NCBI RefSeq assembly: GCF_001715295.1
Contig: NZ_MDKB01000002.1
Coordinates: forward strand, 1,137,522 to 1,201,521
From: Streptomyces griseus
GTDB lineage: Bacteria > Actinomycetota > Actinomycetes > Streptomycetales > Streptomycetaceae
Direction of reading: 5' to 3'
Length of the DNA stretch: 64,000 bases
This document shows, piece by piece, positions 1 to 8,720 of this stretch (positions are counted from its first letter, which is position 1; each line of letters begins with the position of its first letter). The position numbers and the translations under genes are program-made. Under the pieces are notes generated by a model, which worked only from the letters and a program-made list of their open reading frames with translations, searched no databases and had not been told where the DNA came from.

Positions 1-1
1 C

Positions 2-337
2 GCCTCCCGCTGCACCGTCCCCGTCACCGTCACCGTGGACCTGCAGTCACGGCCCGCGCAGGCCATCGAGGGCATCGCCTACTTCACCGTGTCCGAACTC
101 CTCCAGAACGTCAGCAAGCACGCGCGGGCCGCCCGTGCCTCGGTCGACGTGTGGCGGGTGGCGGACCGGCTGATGCTGCAGGTGACCGACGACGGGCGCG
201 GCGGGGCCGACGTGTCGTCGGGCAGCGGTCTGGCCGGCCTGGCCGAGAGGCTGGACGCGGTGGACGGCGTCCTGGTCGTCGACTCCCCCGTCGGCGGTCC
301 CACCACGGTCACCGCGGAGCTGCCCTGGCGTGGCTGA
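2..337 (+). CDS. Sensor histidine kinase, C-terminal ATPase part (5' truncated)
   Basis: The reading frame is already open at base 2, so only the last 111 residues of this kinase are present. They hold the HATPase_c fold of the NarL/LuxR-partner kinase type (HisKA_3 class): an N-box around [10 protein letters not shown], a DDGRGG G1 box and a [12 protein letters not shown]2 region, ending about 12 residues after the last strand. It would autophosphorylate on an upstream histidine and pass the phosphate to a response regulator, most likely the one starting at 588. The 250-bp gap to that gene holds a strong hairpin, so the two may not always be co-transcribed. The sensor domain lies outside the window, so the signal cannot be guessed. 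Confidence 0.9.
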   Translation, partial: ASRCTVPVTVTVDLQSRPAQAIEGIAYFTVSELLQNVSKHARAARASVDVWRVADRLMLQVTDDGRGGADVSSGSGLAGLAERLDAVDGVLVVDSPVGGPTTVTAELPWRG

Positions 338-370
338 GGCAGGCGCCCGTGGGGCGCGGACAGCACGCGC

Positions 371-409
371 GCAGCGCCCCGGCCCGCCCCACGGCGGCCG
401 GGGCGCTGC
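371..409 (+). terminator. Hairpin after the histidine kinase
   Basis: A 14-bp perfect G+C stem (371-384 with 396-409) with an 11-nt loop sits 34 bases after the kinase stop. It has no T tract, which is usual for Streptomyces terminators. It lies between the kinase and its regulator and could reduce read-through. Confidence 0.5.
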
Positions 410-587
410 GGCGCGGCAGGCGCAGGGAGCGCCCCGGCCGGGCAGGAGCCGCGCCTTCGAGGAGCCCCGGCGGGCCGGGAAGGAACCGGGCGGGCCCGCT
501 CCGGCACCGGAGCTGGGATGCTGGGGACAGGAGGCACGCCGCGCCGGCGGTGTGCGCAGCAGGACCGACAGTGGGGGACACAACGTC

Positions 588-1259
588 GTGGTGGACAGGG
601 TGCGGGTCGTCATCGCCGAGGATTCGGTACTGCTCCGGGAGGGACTCACCCGGCTGCTGACCGATCTGGGGCACGACGTCGTCGCGGGGGTGGGGGATGC
701 CGAGGCGCTGATCAAGACGGTGAGCGATCTCGCCGCGCTGGACGCGCTGCCGGACGTCGTGGTCGCCGACGTGCGGATGCCGCCCACCCACACCGACGAG
801 GGTGTGCGGGCCGCGGTGCGACTGCGCAAGGAGTACCCCGGCATCGGGGTGCTGGTGCTCTCGCAGTACGTCGAGGAGCAGTACGCCACCGAGTTGCTGG
901 CGGGCAGCAGCCGGGGCGTGGGTTACCTGCTCAAGGACCGGGTCGCCGAGGTCAGGGAGTTCGTGGACGCCGTGGTGCGGGTGGCGCGGGGCGGGACCGC
1001 CCTCGACCCGGAGGTGGTGGCCCAGTTGCTGGGCCGGAGCCGCAAGCAGGACGTGCTGGCGGGGCTCACGCCGCGCGAGCGGGAGGTCCTGGGACTGATG
1101 GCCGAGGGGCGGACGAATTCGGCGGTCGCCAGGCAACTGGTGGTCAGCGACGGGGCCGTGGAGAAGCACGTCAGCAACATCTTCCAGAAGCTGGGCCTCT
1201 CGCCCAGCGACGGGGACCACCGCCGTGTCCTGGCGGTCCTCACGTATCTCAACTCCTGA
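588..1259 (+). CDS. Two-component response regulator, NarL/LuxR family
   Basis: This 223-residue protein has a receiver domain (about 3-125) followed by a LuxR-type helix-turn-helix (about 155-215). The acidic pair is in VIAEDS, the phospho-acceptor is Asp61 in VVADVRMPP, and the switch lysine is in YLLKDR. The DNA-binding part contains [15 protein letters not shown] and the recognition-helix region [18 protein letters not shown]. The frame stays open upstream to 330, but GTG 588 (or the next codon, GTG 591) with GGGGGA just before it gives the normal length and starts directly at the receiver strand. It is the likely partner of the upstream kinase. Its target genes are not evident. Confidence 0.9.
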   Translation: MVDRVRVVIAEDSVLLREGLTRLLTDLGHDVVAGVGDAEALIKTVSDLAALDALPDVVVADVRMPPTHTDEGVRAAVRLRKEYPGIGVLVLSQYVEEQYATELLAGSSRGVGYLLKDRVAEVREFVDAVVRVARGGTALDPEVVAQLLGRSRKQDVLAGLTPREREVLGLMAEGRTNSAVARQLVVSDGAVEKHVSNIFQKLGLSPSDGDHRRVLAVLTYLNS

Positions 1260-1263
1260 CGGG

Positions 1264-1323
1264 CTGCGCGCGTACGCGCCCGGGTCGCACGTGCACGCAG
1301 CCGGCACGGGTGCGTACGCGCAG
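1264..1323 (+). terminator. Imperfect hairpin after the response regulator
   Basis: An inverted repeat built on CTGCGCGCGTACGC... and ...GCGTACGCGCAG begins five bases after the stop codon. The arms pair with a 2-nt bulge and one mismatch and enclose about 24 nt. It is a plausible rho-independent terminator without a T run. Confidence 0.4.
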
Positions 1324-1715
1324 AACCGCATACCCCTCGGTGCCCTGCCCGTGGACCGCATTCCGGAACCACGCTTCCGCGGGTGCGCCCCGAGGAAAGC
1401 ACGATCGAGAACCTGACCGGGGCCATGGGCGGAGGCGCTCCGTAATCCCGGGGAACAAGATCCGGAACCCGATCCGGAACAAGAGCGGAAGCCGGACCCG
1501 CCCTCGGTCCTACGTCGAAAGGCTGAGCCCGCGGGCGGCGGAGCGACCACCTGCAGGTTGCGGAATGGGGGCGTAGTCGGATGAATTCCTGTTTCGATGC
1601 CGCGTCCACCATATGATCGGTCCAGGGAAGGCGACCCTTACAGACGTAGGGTGGGGCCTGGACCGCCGGCGGGTCGGCCGGTCCTGTGCCGCCGCATCCA
1701 GGGAGGTCCAGTTCA
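1324..1715. other. Non-coding interval upstream of korA
   Basis: About 390 bp with no credible ORF. It has short GATCCGGAAC direct repeats near 1470. The TATGAT at 1612-1617 is a possible -10 element for korA, but no convincing -35 was seen at the right spacing. GGGAGG at 1701-1706 is the korA ribosome-binding site. Confidence 0.4.
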
Positions 1716-3671
1716 GTGACCAGCCAGGTCAGTAGCCCAGCCGGAAAGACCGACGACGCCGGCGAGGCCGTCGCCGGGAAGCACAGCGCCCCCTTTACCG
1801 ACGGAACGCGCGCCGCCGAGAAGGAAATCCGCCGCCTGGACCGGGTGATCATCCGTTTCGCGGGTGACTCGGGTGACGGCATGCAGTTGACGGGTGACCG
1901 GTTCACCTCGGAGACGGCTTCGTTCGGGAACGACCTGTCGACACTGCCGAACTTCCCGGCCGAGATCCGGGCGCCTGCCGGGACCCTGCCCGGTGTGTCG
2001 TCGTTCCAGCTGCATTTCGCCGACCACGACATCCTCACGCCGGGCGACGCGCCCAACGTTCTGGTCGCCATGAATCCGGCGGCTCTGAAGGCGAATATCG
2101 CCGATGTGCCGCGCGGTGCCGACATCATCGTGAACACGGATGAATTCGCCAAGCGCCCCATGGCCAAGGTCGGTTATGCGGTCTCGCCCCTGGAGGACGG
2201 ATCGCTCGAGGCGTACAACGTGCATCCGGTGCCGCTGACGACGCTGACGATCGAGGCGCTGAAGGAGTTCGGGCTTTCCCGCAAGGAAGCCGAGCGGTCG
2301 AAGAACATGTTCGCGCTCGGGCTGCTGTCCTGGATGTACAACCGCCCGACGGAGGGCACGGAGAAGTTCCTCCGGTCGAAGTTCGCGAAGAAGCCGGTCA
2401 TCGCCGAGGCGAATGTGGCGGCTTTCCGGGCCGGCTGGAATTTCGGTGAGACCACCGAGGATTTCGCGGTCTCCTACGAGGTCGCTCCGGCGTCGCAGGC
2501 ATTTCCCACGGGCACGTACCGCAACATCTCGGGGAATCTGGCCCTGTCGTACGGGCTGATCGCGGCGAGCCGTCAGGCGGATCTGCCGCTGTATCTGGGC
2601 TCGTATCCCATCACTCCCGCCTCGGACATCCTGCACGAGCTCAGCAGGCACAAGAACTTCGGTGTGCGCACCTTCCAGGCCGAGGACGAGATCGCCGGGA
2701 TCGGCGCCGCGCTCGGCGCGGCGTTCGGCGGATCCCTCGCGGTGACGACGACCTCCGGGCCCGGGGTGGCGCTGAAGTCGGAGACCATCGGCCTGGCGGT
2801 GTCGCTGGAACTGCCGCTGCTCATCGTCGACATCCAGCGGGGCGGCCCCTCGACGGGCCTGCCGACGAAGACCGAGCAGGCGGACCTGCTCCAGGCCATG
2901 TACGGGCGCAACGGCGAGGCCCCGGTCCCGGTCGTCGCGCCCAGGACCCCGGCGGACTGCTTCGACGCGGCCCTCGACGCCGCACGGATCGCCCTGACCT
3001 ACCGCACCCCGGTCTTCCTGCTCTCCGACGGATACCTAGCGAACGGGTCGGAGCCGTGGCGGATCCCGGAGATCGACACGCTGCCCGACCTTCGGGTGCA
3101 GTTCGCGACCGGCCCGAACCACGAACTCGCCGACGGCACGGAGGTGTTCTGGCCCTACAAGCGGGACCCCAGGACGCTGGCCCGTCCGTGGGCGGTACCG
3201 GGGACCCCGGGCCTGGAGCACCGGATCGGCGGGATCGAGAAGCAGGACGGCACGGGGAACATCTCCTACGACCCGGCCAACCACGACTTCATGGTCCGCA
3301 CCCGCCAGGCCAAGATCGACGGGATCGAGGTCCCCGACCTGGAGGTCGACGACCCGGCCGGCGCGACCACCCTCGCCCTGGGCTGGGGCTCGACGTACGG
3401 TCCGATCACCGCGGCGGTCCGCCGGCTGCGCGCGGCGGGCGAGATCGTCGCCCAGGCACATCTGCGCCACCTCAACCCGTTCCCGAAGAATCTCGGGGAC
3501 GTGCTGAAACGGTACGACAAGGTCGTCGTGCCGGAGATGAACCTCGGCCAGCTCGCCACCCTCCTGAGGGCGAAGTACCTCGTCGACGTGCAGAGTCACC
3601 ACCAGGTCAACGGAATGCCCTTCAAGGCCGAGCAGCTCGCCACCGCGCTCAAGGAGGCCATCGATGCCTGA
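1716..3671 (+). CDS. korA: 2-oxoacid:ferredoxin oxidoreductase, alpha subunit
   Basis: This 651-residue protein is the fused gamma-alpha subunit of a KorAB-type enzyme. Such enzymes oxidatively decarboxylate 2-oxoglutarate (or a related 2-oxoacid) to the acyl-CoA while reducing ferredoxin. The gamma domain begins near residue 40 (RFAGDSGDGMQLTGDRF) and runs to about 220. The alpha pyrimidine-binding domain follows, with GSYPITPASDILHEL and the GPG-containing TTTSGPGVALKSE, and then a transketolase C-terminal-like domain. GTG 1716 is chosen because GGGAGG lies 9 bases upstream; an ATG-free extension to 1686 is also open. It overlaps korB by 8 bp, indicating translational coupling. Aerobic actinobacteria often keep KorAB beside or instead of the 2-oxoglutarate dehydrogenase complex. 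Confidence 0.93.
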   Translation: MTSQVSSPAGKTDDAGEAVAGKHSAPFTDGTRAAEKEIRRLDRVIIRFAGDSGDGMQLTGDRFTSETASFGNDLSTLPNFPAEIRAPAGTLPGVSSFQLHFADHDILTPGDAPNVLVAMNPAALKANIADVPRGADIIVNTDEFAKRPMAKVGYAVSPLEDGSLEAYNVHPVPLTTLTIEALKEFGLSRKEAERSKNMFALGLLSWMYNRPTEGTEKFLRSKFAKKPVIAEANVAAFRAGWNFGETTEDFAVSYEVAPASQAFPTGTYRNISGNLALSYGLIAASRQADLPLYLGSYPITPASDILHELSRHKNFGVRTFQAEDEIAGIGAALGAAFGGSLAVTTTSGPGVALKSETIGLAVSLELPLLIVDIQRGGPSTGLPTKTEQADLLQAMYGRNGEAPVPVVAPRTPADCFDAALDAARIALTYRTPVFLLSDGYLANGSEPWRIPEIDTLPDLRVQFATGPNHELADGTEVFWPYKRDPRTLARPWAVPGTPGLEHRIGGIEKQDGTGNISYDPANHDFMVRTRQAKIDGIEVPDLEVDDPAGATTLALGWGSTYGPITAAVRRLRAAGEIVAQAHLRHLNPFPKNLGDVLKRYDKVVVPEMNLGQLATLLRAKYLVDVQSHHQVNGMPFKAEQLATALKEAIDA

Positions 3672-4728
3672 CACCACCACCAACGAACTCCTCCAGCTGG
3701 TGCCCAAGGCCGAGGGTGCCCAGTCCATGAAGGACTTCAAGTCCGACCAGGAGGTGCGCTGGTGCCCGGGGTGCGGTGACTACGCGGTGCTCGCGGCCGT
3801 GCAGGGGTTCATGCCGGAGCTCGGGCTGGCCAAGGAGAACATCACGTTCGTCTCCGGCATCGGCTGCTCCTCGCGCTTCCCGTACTACATGAACACCTAC
3901 GGGATGCACTCCATCCACGGCCGTGCCCCCTCCATCGCGACCGGGCTGGCCACCTCGCGCCGCGACCTCAGTGTGTGGGTCGTCACGGGCGACGGCGACG
4001 CGCTGTCCATCGGCGGGAACCACCTCATCCACGCCCTGCGCCGCAACGTCAACCTCAAGATCCTGCTCTTCAACAACAGGATCTACGGCCTCACCAAGGG
4101 CCAGTACAGCCCCACGTCCGAGGTCGGCAAGATCACCAAGTCGACGCCCATGGGATCCCTCGACGCCCCCTTCAACCCGGTGTCCCTGGCGATCGGCGCC
4201 GAGGCCTCCTTCGTCGCCCGCACCGTCGACTCCGACCGCAAGCACCTCACGAGCGTGCTCCGCGCCGCCGCCGACCACCCCGGCACGGCCCTGGTGGAGA
4301 TCTACCAGAACTGCAACATCTTCAACGACGGCGCCTTCGAGGTCCTCAAGGACAAGGAGCGGGCCGCGGAGGCCGTCATCCGCCTGGAGCACGGCAAGCC
4401 GATCCTCTTCGGGGCGGACGGCGGCAAGGGGGTCGTGCGGGACACGCTGACCGGCGACCTGGAGGTCGTCACCGTCACCGAGGACAACCGGTCGAGCATC
4501 CTCGTCCACGACGCCCACAACCCCAGCCCCACCACCGCTTTCGCACTCTCCCGCCTCGCCGACCCCGACACCCTGCACCACACCCCCATCGGGGTGCTGC
4601 GCAGCGTGGAGCGCCCGGTCTACGACACCCTCATGTCCGACCAGCTCGACGCCGCGATCGAGCAGCACGGCAAGGGCGACCTGAGCACCCTGCTGGCGGG
4701 CAACGACACCTGGACGGTCGTCGGCTGA
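3664..4728 (+). CDS. korB: 2-oxoacid:ferredoxin oxidoreductase, beta subunit
   Basis: This 354-residue subunit binds thiamine diphosphate and one [4Fe-4S] cluster. Cluster ligands visible are Cys34 and Cys37 in RWCPGCGDY, Cys68 in GIGCSSRFPYY and the later Cys in IYQNCNIFND. The thiamine-diphosphate/Mg site is GDGDALSIGGNH followed by NNRIYGLTKGQYSPTS. The ATG lies inside the end of korA, so the two subunits are coupled as expected for a 1:1 complex. Substrate preference for 2-oxoglutarate over pyruvate is inferred from the family, not read from the sequence. Confidence 0.94.
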   Translation: MPDTTTNELLQLVPKAEGAQSMKDFKSDQEVRWCPGCGDYAVLAAVQGFMPELGLAKENITFVSGIGCSSRFPYYMNTYGMHSIHGRAPSIATGLATSRRDLSVWVVTGDGDALSIGGNHLIHALRRNVNLKILLFNNRIYGLTKGQYSPTSEVGKITKSTPMGSLDAPFNPVSLAIGAEASFVARTVDSDRKHLTSVLRAAADHPGTALVEIYQNCNIFNDGAFEVLKDKERAAEAVIRLEHGKPILFGADGGKGVVRDTLTGDLEVVTVTEDNRSSILVHDAHNPSPTTAFALSRLADPDTLHHTPIGVLRSVERPVYDTLMSDQLDAAIEQHGKGDLSTLLAGNDTWTVVG

Positions 4729-4756
4729 CCCGCCGTCACCCCGCCGACAGGCACAC

Positions 4757-4790
4757 CGAGGCCCGGAGCACCCGTCAGCTCCGGGCCTCG
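4757..4790. terminator. Bidirectional terminator between korB and the HxlR gene
   Basis: A 13-bp perfect stem (4757-4769 with 4778-4790) and 8-nt loop lies between the convergent stops at 4728 and 4775. It overlaps the last codons of the minus-strand gene. Confidence 0.7.
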
Positions 4791-5182
4791 TCGTACGCCC
4801 CGCGCGCCGTCTCCACCGCGTCCAGCCGCCGCTCCACCCAGCGGGCCAGCCCCCAGACCTGCTCCGCGGCCTCCCTGCCGAGCGGCGTCAGCGAGTAGTC
4901 CACGCGCGGCGGGATCACGGGCTTGGCGTCGCGGTGCACGAAGCCGTCCCGTTCCAGCGTCTGCAGGGTCTGGGCGAGCATCTTCTCGCTGACGCCCCCC
5001 ACGGTGCGCCGCAGCTCGCCGAAGCGGTACGAACGCTCCAGCAGCGCGGCGAGGACGAGCACACCCCAGCGGCTGGTGACGTGCTCCAGCACCAGCCGGG
5101 AGGGACACATCGGCTGGTTGACGTTCGGGTGCCTGCCCGCCGTGTCCCCGCTCGTCGCGCTCACATCCACACTCACACTCAT
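4775..5182 (-). CDS. HxlR-family transcriptional regulator with one cysteine
   Basis: This is a 135-residue winged-helix protein of the HxlR/MarR-like class (domain about 26-120: CPSRLVLEHVTSRWGVLVLA, then FGELRRTVGGVSEKMLAQTL and the wing DYSLTPLG). It has a single cysteine, Cys26, placed just before the first helix. That matches the position of the redox-active Cys of QorR/YodB-type HxlR sensors of quinones and thiol stress. It is divergent from a QorB-like reductase with 108 bp between starts. The likely role is thiol-sensitive repression of its own and the neighbouring gene; this is inferred from family and layout. Confidence 0.87.
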   Translation of the reverse strand: MSVSVDVSATSGDTAGRHPNVNQPMCPSRLVLEHVTSRWGVLVLAALLERSYRFGELRRTVGGVSEKMLAQTLQTLERDGFVHRDAKPVIPPRVDYSLTPLGREAAEQVWGLARWVERRLDAVETARGAYDEARS

Positions 5183-5189
5183 GCCAGTA

Positions 5190-5215
5190 GCTTACTTCAA
5201 AGTGGGTACTTTCCT
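5190..5215. promoter_or_regulatory. Candidate HxlR operator in the divergent gap
   Basis: The gap contains AAAGTgggtACTTT (5199-5212), a 5+4+5 inverted repeat. It overlaps the earlier ACTTCAAAGT half-sites at 5194-5203. It lies just upstream of the HxlR start, where autorepression would act. No binding data; call rests on symmetry and position. Confidence 0.4.
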
Positions 5216-5290
5216 CTGGTTAGTGCTGCCCTTACGGTGAGTGCAAAGAGTCCGTACGGACCAGCGCACCCGCACCCCAGGAGCAGAACC

Positions 5291-6163
5291 ATGAGCATCG
5301 TTGTCACCGGAGCCACCGGCGAGCTCGGTCGCCGCGTCGTCGAGCGGCTGCTCGTCACGGTCCCGGCCGAGGAGATCACCGCCGTCGTCCGCAGCGAGGA
5401 GAAGGCGGCCCCTCTCGCGGCCCGCGGCGTCGAGATCCGCGTGGCGGACTACGACCGGCCGGAGACCCTGACCGGGGTGTTCCGCGCCGGCGAACGCGTG
5501 CTGCTGGTCTCCGGCAGTGAGGTCGGCAAGCGGGTGCCGCAGCACACCGCAGTGATCGAGGCCGCCAAGGCGGCGGGGGTCGCCCAGCTGGCGTACACCG
5601 GCGTGCTGGGCGGGCCCGGGGCCGACTTCCGGCTGGCCGACGAGCACAAGGCCACGGAGCAGCTGATTCTCGATTCCGGGCTGCCGTACACCTTCCTGCG
5701 CAACGGCTGGTACACCGAGAACTACACGGCGAATCTGGCCCCGGTCCTGGAACACGGCACCGTCGTCGCCAACGCCGGTGACGGCCGGGTCGCCTCCGCC
5801 ACCCGGGCGGACTACGCCGCCGCGGCTGCCGCGGTACTGACGGGCGAGGGCCACCTCGGCGCGGTCTACGAGCTGAGCGGTGACGTCGCCTGGTCCCTGG
5901 CGGAGTACGCCGACGCGGTGGCGGCGGCGGCCGGCAGGGAGATCACGTACTCCGACGTGCCCGCGGCCACCCACCAGGAGATCCTCGTGGGGGCGGGGGT
6001 GCCCGAGGGCTTCGCCGCGATCCTCGTGGACGTCGACGAGGCGATCCGGCGCGGGCTGCTCGCCGGGACGAGCGGCGACCTGGCCCGCCTGATCGGCCGC
6101 CCGACGACGCCCATGGCCGAGACGGTGGCCGCAGCGGTGTCCGCCGCCGTGCCCGCCGCGTGA
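5291..6163 (+). CDS. NmrA/QorB-like NAD(P)H-dependent oxidoreductase
   Basis: A 290-residue atypical short-chain dehydrogenase of the NmrA/QorB type. The N-terminus is a Rossmann fold with the dinucleotide motif VTGATGELGRRVVERLL, followed by YTGVLGGPGADFRLADEHKATEQ and LPYTFLRNGWYTENY, which are typical of quinone oxidoreductase 2 relatives. ATG 5291 is preceded by AGGAG at good spacing; the frame is open further upstream but runs through the promoter. It is divergent from a single-Cys HxlR regulator, the same arrangement as known qorB/qorR pairs. That suggests reduction of quinones or other electrophiles. Substrate not proven. Confidence 0.86.
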   Translation: MSIVVTGATGELGRRVVERLLVTVPAEEITAVVRSEEKAAPLAARGVEIRVADYDRPETLTGVFRAGERVLLVSGSEVGKRVPQHTAVIEAAKAAGVAQLAYTGVLGGPGADFRLADEHKATEQLILDSGLPYTFLRNGWYTENYTANLAPVLEHGTVVANAGDGRVASATRADYAAAAAAVLTGEGHLGAVYELSGDVAWSLAEYADAVAAAAGREITYSDVPAATHQEILVGAGVPEGFAAILVDVDEAIRRGLLAGTSGDLARLIGRPTTPMAETVAAAVSAAVPAA

Positions 6164-6313
6164 ACGACGGCCCGCGAGGAGCGGAGGGCCCGGAGGTACG
6201 CCACGGCCGGCTCGTCACGACCGTCACCGTGAGACGGGTATGACACGGGGCCCTTCCGGCGCTACCGTCGTGCGGTCGGCCGATCGCCGGCGCCGGGAGT
6301 GCCAGGAGGGCCC

Positions 6314-7336
6314 GTGAAGGGGAAGAACGAACAGCGGGCAGGTCTGCTGTACGGAGTCGGCGCGTACGGGATGTGGGGCCTCGTGCCCCTCTTCTGGCCG
6401 CTGCTGGAGCCGTCCGGGGCGGTGGAGATCCTCGCCCACCGGATGGTGTGGTCGCTGGGCGTGGTCGGGGTCGCCCTGCTGGCCCTGCGCCGCTGGGCCT
6501 GGATGGGCGAACTGCTCCGGCAGCCGCGGAAGCTCGGCCTGATAGCGACCGCCGCCGCCGTCATATCGGTCAACTGGGGCCTGTACATCTGGTCCGTCAA
6601 CAACGGCCATGTCGTCGAGGCGTCGCTGGGCTACTTCATCAACCCCCTCGTGACCATCGCGATGGGAGTCCTGCTGCTCGGCGAGCGGCTGAGGCCCGCC
6701 CAGTGGGCGGCGGTCGCCACCGGGCTGGCCGCGGTGCTCGTCCTGGCGATCGGGTACGGGCAGCCGCCGTGGATCTCCCTGACGCTGGCGTTCTCCTTCG
6801 CGACGTACGGCCTGGTGAAGAAGAAGGTCAACATGGGTGGCCTGGAATCCCTGGCCGCCGAGACCGCCGTCCTGTTCGTGCCCGCGCTCGGGTTCCTGCT
6901 GTGGCTCGGCGCGCGCGGCGACGCGACGTTCCTGCACGGCGGCGCGGGGCACGGCGCCCTGCTCGCCGCGACGGGCCTGATCACCGCGATCCCGCTCGTC
7001 GCCTTCGGTGCGGCGGCGATCCGGGTCCCGCTGTCCGTGCTGGGGCTGCTGCAGTACCTCGCACCGGTCTTCCAGTTCGCCCTCGGCATCCTGTACTTCC
7101 ACGAGGCGATGCCCCCCGAGCGGTGGGCCGGGTTCGCCCTGGTCTGGGTGGCACTGATGCTGCTGACCTGGGACGCGCTCCGTACGGGCCGGCGCACCCG
7201 CGCGGAGGCCCTGCGGCTGGCCGTGCGGGCGGCGGAGGCCTCGGTGCCGACGGGCACCGCGGCCGCCACGGGCTCCGCACCCCCGCCGGCCCCGGCCGCG
7301 GATCCGGCCACTCCCGGACAGTCCCGCCCCGCATAG
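6314..7336 (+). CDS. rarD: EamA-family transporter, RarD type
   Basis: A 340-residue integral membrane protein with about ten predicted transmembrane segments in two EamA repeats. The N-terminal YGVGAYGMWGLVPLFWPLL and AHRMVWSL are characteristic of RarD/chloramphenicol-sensitive-type permeases. The last 45 residues are Ala/Pro-rich and cytoplasmic. GTG 6314 is preferred because AGGAGGG lies directly before it; GTG 6299 would add five residues and lacks a good site. Transported substrate unknown. The stop codon overlaps the start of a remnant reading frame that resembles an unrelated monooxygenase. Confidence 0.85.
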   Translation: MKGKNEQRAGLLYGVGAYGMWGLVPLFWPLLEPSGAVEILAHRMVWSLGVVGVALLALRRWAWMGELLRQPRKLGLIATAAAVISVNWGLYIWSVNNGHVVEASLGYFINPLVTIAMGVLLLGERLRPAQWAAVATGLAAVLVLAIGYGQPPWISLTLAFSFATYGLVKKKVNMGGLESLAAETAVLFVPALGFLLWLGARGDATFLHGGAGHGALLAATGLITAIPLVAFGAAAIRVPLSVLGLLQYLAPVFQFALGILYFHEAMPPERWAGFALVWVALMLLTWDALRTGRRTRAEALRLAVRAAEASVPTGTAAATGSAPPPAPAADPATPGQSRPA

Positions 7337-7758
7337 TTGCCTTCGCCGGCCCGCACTTCACCGTGCTCGGCTTCGGGGCGGGCACGGCCGAGGCGCTGCG
7401 GGCGGCGGCCGCCCACGGCGACTCGGTACGCGCGTACCAGGTGTACGCCCCCGGGGACCGGGTGACCGCCCCCTCCGTGCCCGGTCCCGGCGCACTGTGG
7501 GACGACGAGGGGCACGCGTGGGCGGCGTACGGCGCCCACGACGGCACCGTCGTGGTGGTCCGCCCCGACAACCACGTGGGACTCGTCGCGGCGGCGGACG
7601 CCGCCCCGTCGGTACGGCGGTACCTCGGCGCTCTGGACCGGGTTCCCCGGCCGGACGGGACGGGTACGGCGGACACGGTGGACGGCGCGCGCAAAGGCTG
7701 GTTGAGTGCCCCGGATGGGGACGATTCTGGGGGACATGAGGCACGTCCGGTGGCATGA
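7336..7758 (+). pseudogene. Remnant of an FAD-dependent aromatic monooxygenase (C-terminal domain only)
   Basis: The frame from 7336 to the TGA at 7758 encodes about 140 residues resembling the C-terminal thioredoxin-like domain of pentachlorophenol/phenol-hydroxylase-type FAD monooxygenases. Landmarks are AGPHFTVLGFG at the start, LWDDEGHAWAAYGAHDGT and the terminal VVVVRPDNHVGLVAA, the usual RPDGxVAWR strand. No N-terminal FAD-binding domain is present: upstream DNA codes for RarD in another frame. There is no good start or ribosome site (first GTG at 7363). Its end overlaps the start of the next gene by about 40 bp. I read it as a truncated relic; a short translated protein cannot be excluded. 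Confidence 0.5.
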
Positions 7759-8164
7759 GCTGCGCCATGCCCAGGGTTCCGCGTCCCAGGTTCCCGGCCT
7801 GCTCTCGCGGATCGCGTGGGACGACGGCGAGTCGGCCGGGGACGCGCTCGGCGACCTGCGGCAGTGGATAGGCGCCGTGGCCCTCTTCGACTCGACCGTC
7901 GCCACCGTGCCGTTCCTGTGGGAGCTGGCCGGAGCGCGGACGGTGAAGGACCGCCCCGGGGTCCTCGACCTGCTGCGGACGATCCTCGCCCGCGGCCACG
8001 CCCACCAGCCGGAGTGGACGCGGGCCGCGCACGCGGCGGTCCTGGCGGGCCGGCCGACGGCGGAGCGGCTGGCCGGGGACGGCGATCCGGCGGTGCGGGA
8101 CGCCGCCGGCACGTTCCTCACCGCGGCCGACGGGCACACCTGCGGGGCCTGCCGGCCGGACTGA
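7715..8164 (+). CDS. Conserved-looking hypothetical protein, helical
   Basis: I do not recognise this 149-residue protein. It looks largely alpha-helical, with repeated Ala/Leu helices such as LRQWIGAVALF, VLDLLRTILARG and [16 protein letters not shown] in a spacing reminiscent of HEAT-type repeats. It ends in a CGAC motif (THTCGACRPD) that could be a zinc or thiol site. Codon use is strongly coding. The start is uncertain: ATG 7715 is chosen, GTG 7706 and ATG 7736 are alternatives, and none has a well-spaced ribosome site. A hairpin follows 55 bases after the stop. Confidence 0.65.
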   Translation: MGTILGDMRHVRWHELRHAQGSASQVPGLLSRIAWDDGESAGDALGDLRQWIGAVALFDSTVATVPFLWELAGARTVKDRPGVLDLLRTILARGHAHQPEWTRAAHAAVLAGRPTAERLAGDGDPAVRDAAGTFLTAADGHTCGACRPD

Positions 8165-8218
8165 GGACCACCGCGGCCGGGGGCGGTCCGCCGGCGGCCT
8201 TTCTGCGGGAACCGGACG

Positions 8219-8245
8219 GGTACCGGCAATCGTCTTGCCGGTACC
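8219..8245 (+). terminator. Hairpin before the VOC gene
   Basis: GGTACCGGCAA and TTGCCGGTACC form an 11-bp perfect stem with loop TCGTC. It lies 55 bases after the upstream stop and 25 bases before ATG 8271, so it may end the upstream transcript or sit in the leader of the next gene. Confidence 0.5.
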
Positions 8246-8270
8246 TCGTCCAGCCGCTAAGAACGGTCCC

Positions 8271-8720
8271 ATGACCCTGCACTGGAAACTCGTCATCGAC
8301 GCCGACGACCCGCACGGCCAGGCCGACTTCTGGGCCGAGGCACTCGGCTACCTGGTCGAGGACAACAGCGTCCTGATCGGGGAGCTGCTCGGTGCGGGGA
8401 TCCTGCCCGAGTCGGCCACGGTCGAGTCCCACGGGCGCCACGCCTTCCGCGATCTCGCGGCGGTGCGGCATCCCGACGACCCGTACGAGCAGAAGAGCGG
8501 CACCGGCCTCGGCAGGCGCCTGCTGTTCCAGCGCGTCCCGGAGCCCAAGACGGTGAAGAACCGACTCCACCTGGACGTGCACGCGGCCCCCGGGCAGCGC
8601 GACGCGGAGGTGGAGCGTCTGGTGCGCCTCGGGGCGAGCGTGCTGCGCACCGTCGAGCAGCCGGGCGGTTCCTGGCAGGTCCTCGTGGACCCGGAGGGCA
8701 ACGAATTCTGCGTCCACTGA
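8271..8720 (+). CDS. VOC (glyoxalase-like) family protein
   Basis: A 149-residue protein of the Glyoxalase_6 type. Features are the opening WKLVIDADDPHGQADFWAEALGY, the central KNRLHLDVH metal-side strand and the closing WQVLVDPEGNEFCV. Members of this subgroup are usually standalone, of unknown substrate, and some bind small ligands rather than catalyse. ATG 8271 starts immediately at the first beta strand. No clear functional link to neighbours. Confidence 0.85.
   Translation: MTLHWKLVIDADDPHGQADFWAEALGYLVEDNSVLIGELLGAGILPESATVESHGRHAFRDLAAVRHPDDPYEQKSGTGLGRRLLFQRVPEPKTVKNRLHLDVHAAPGQRDAEVERLVRLGASVLRTVEQPGGSWQVLVDPEGNEFCVH

Noticed and set aside
1600-1620. Clear korA promoter
   Set aside because: TATGAT is present but no acceptable -35 lies 16-18 bp upstream, so I kept it only as a remark.
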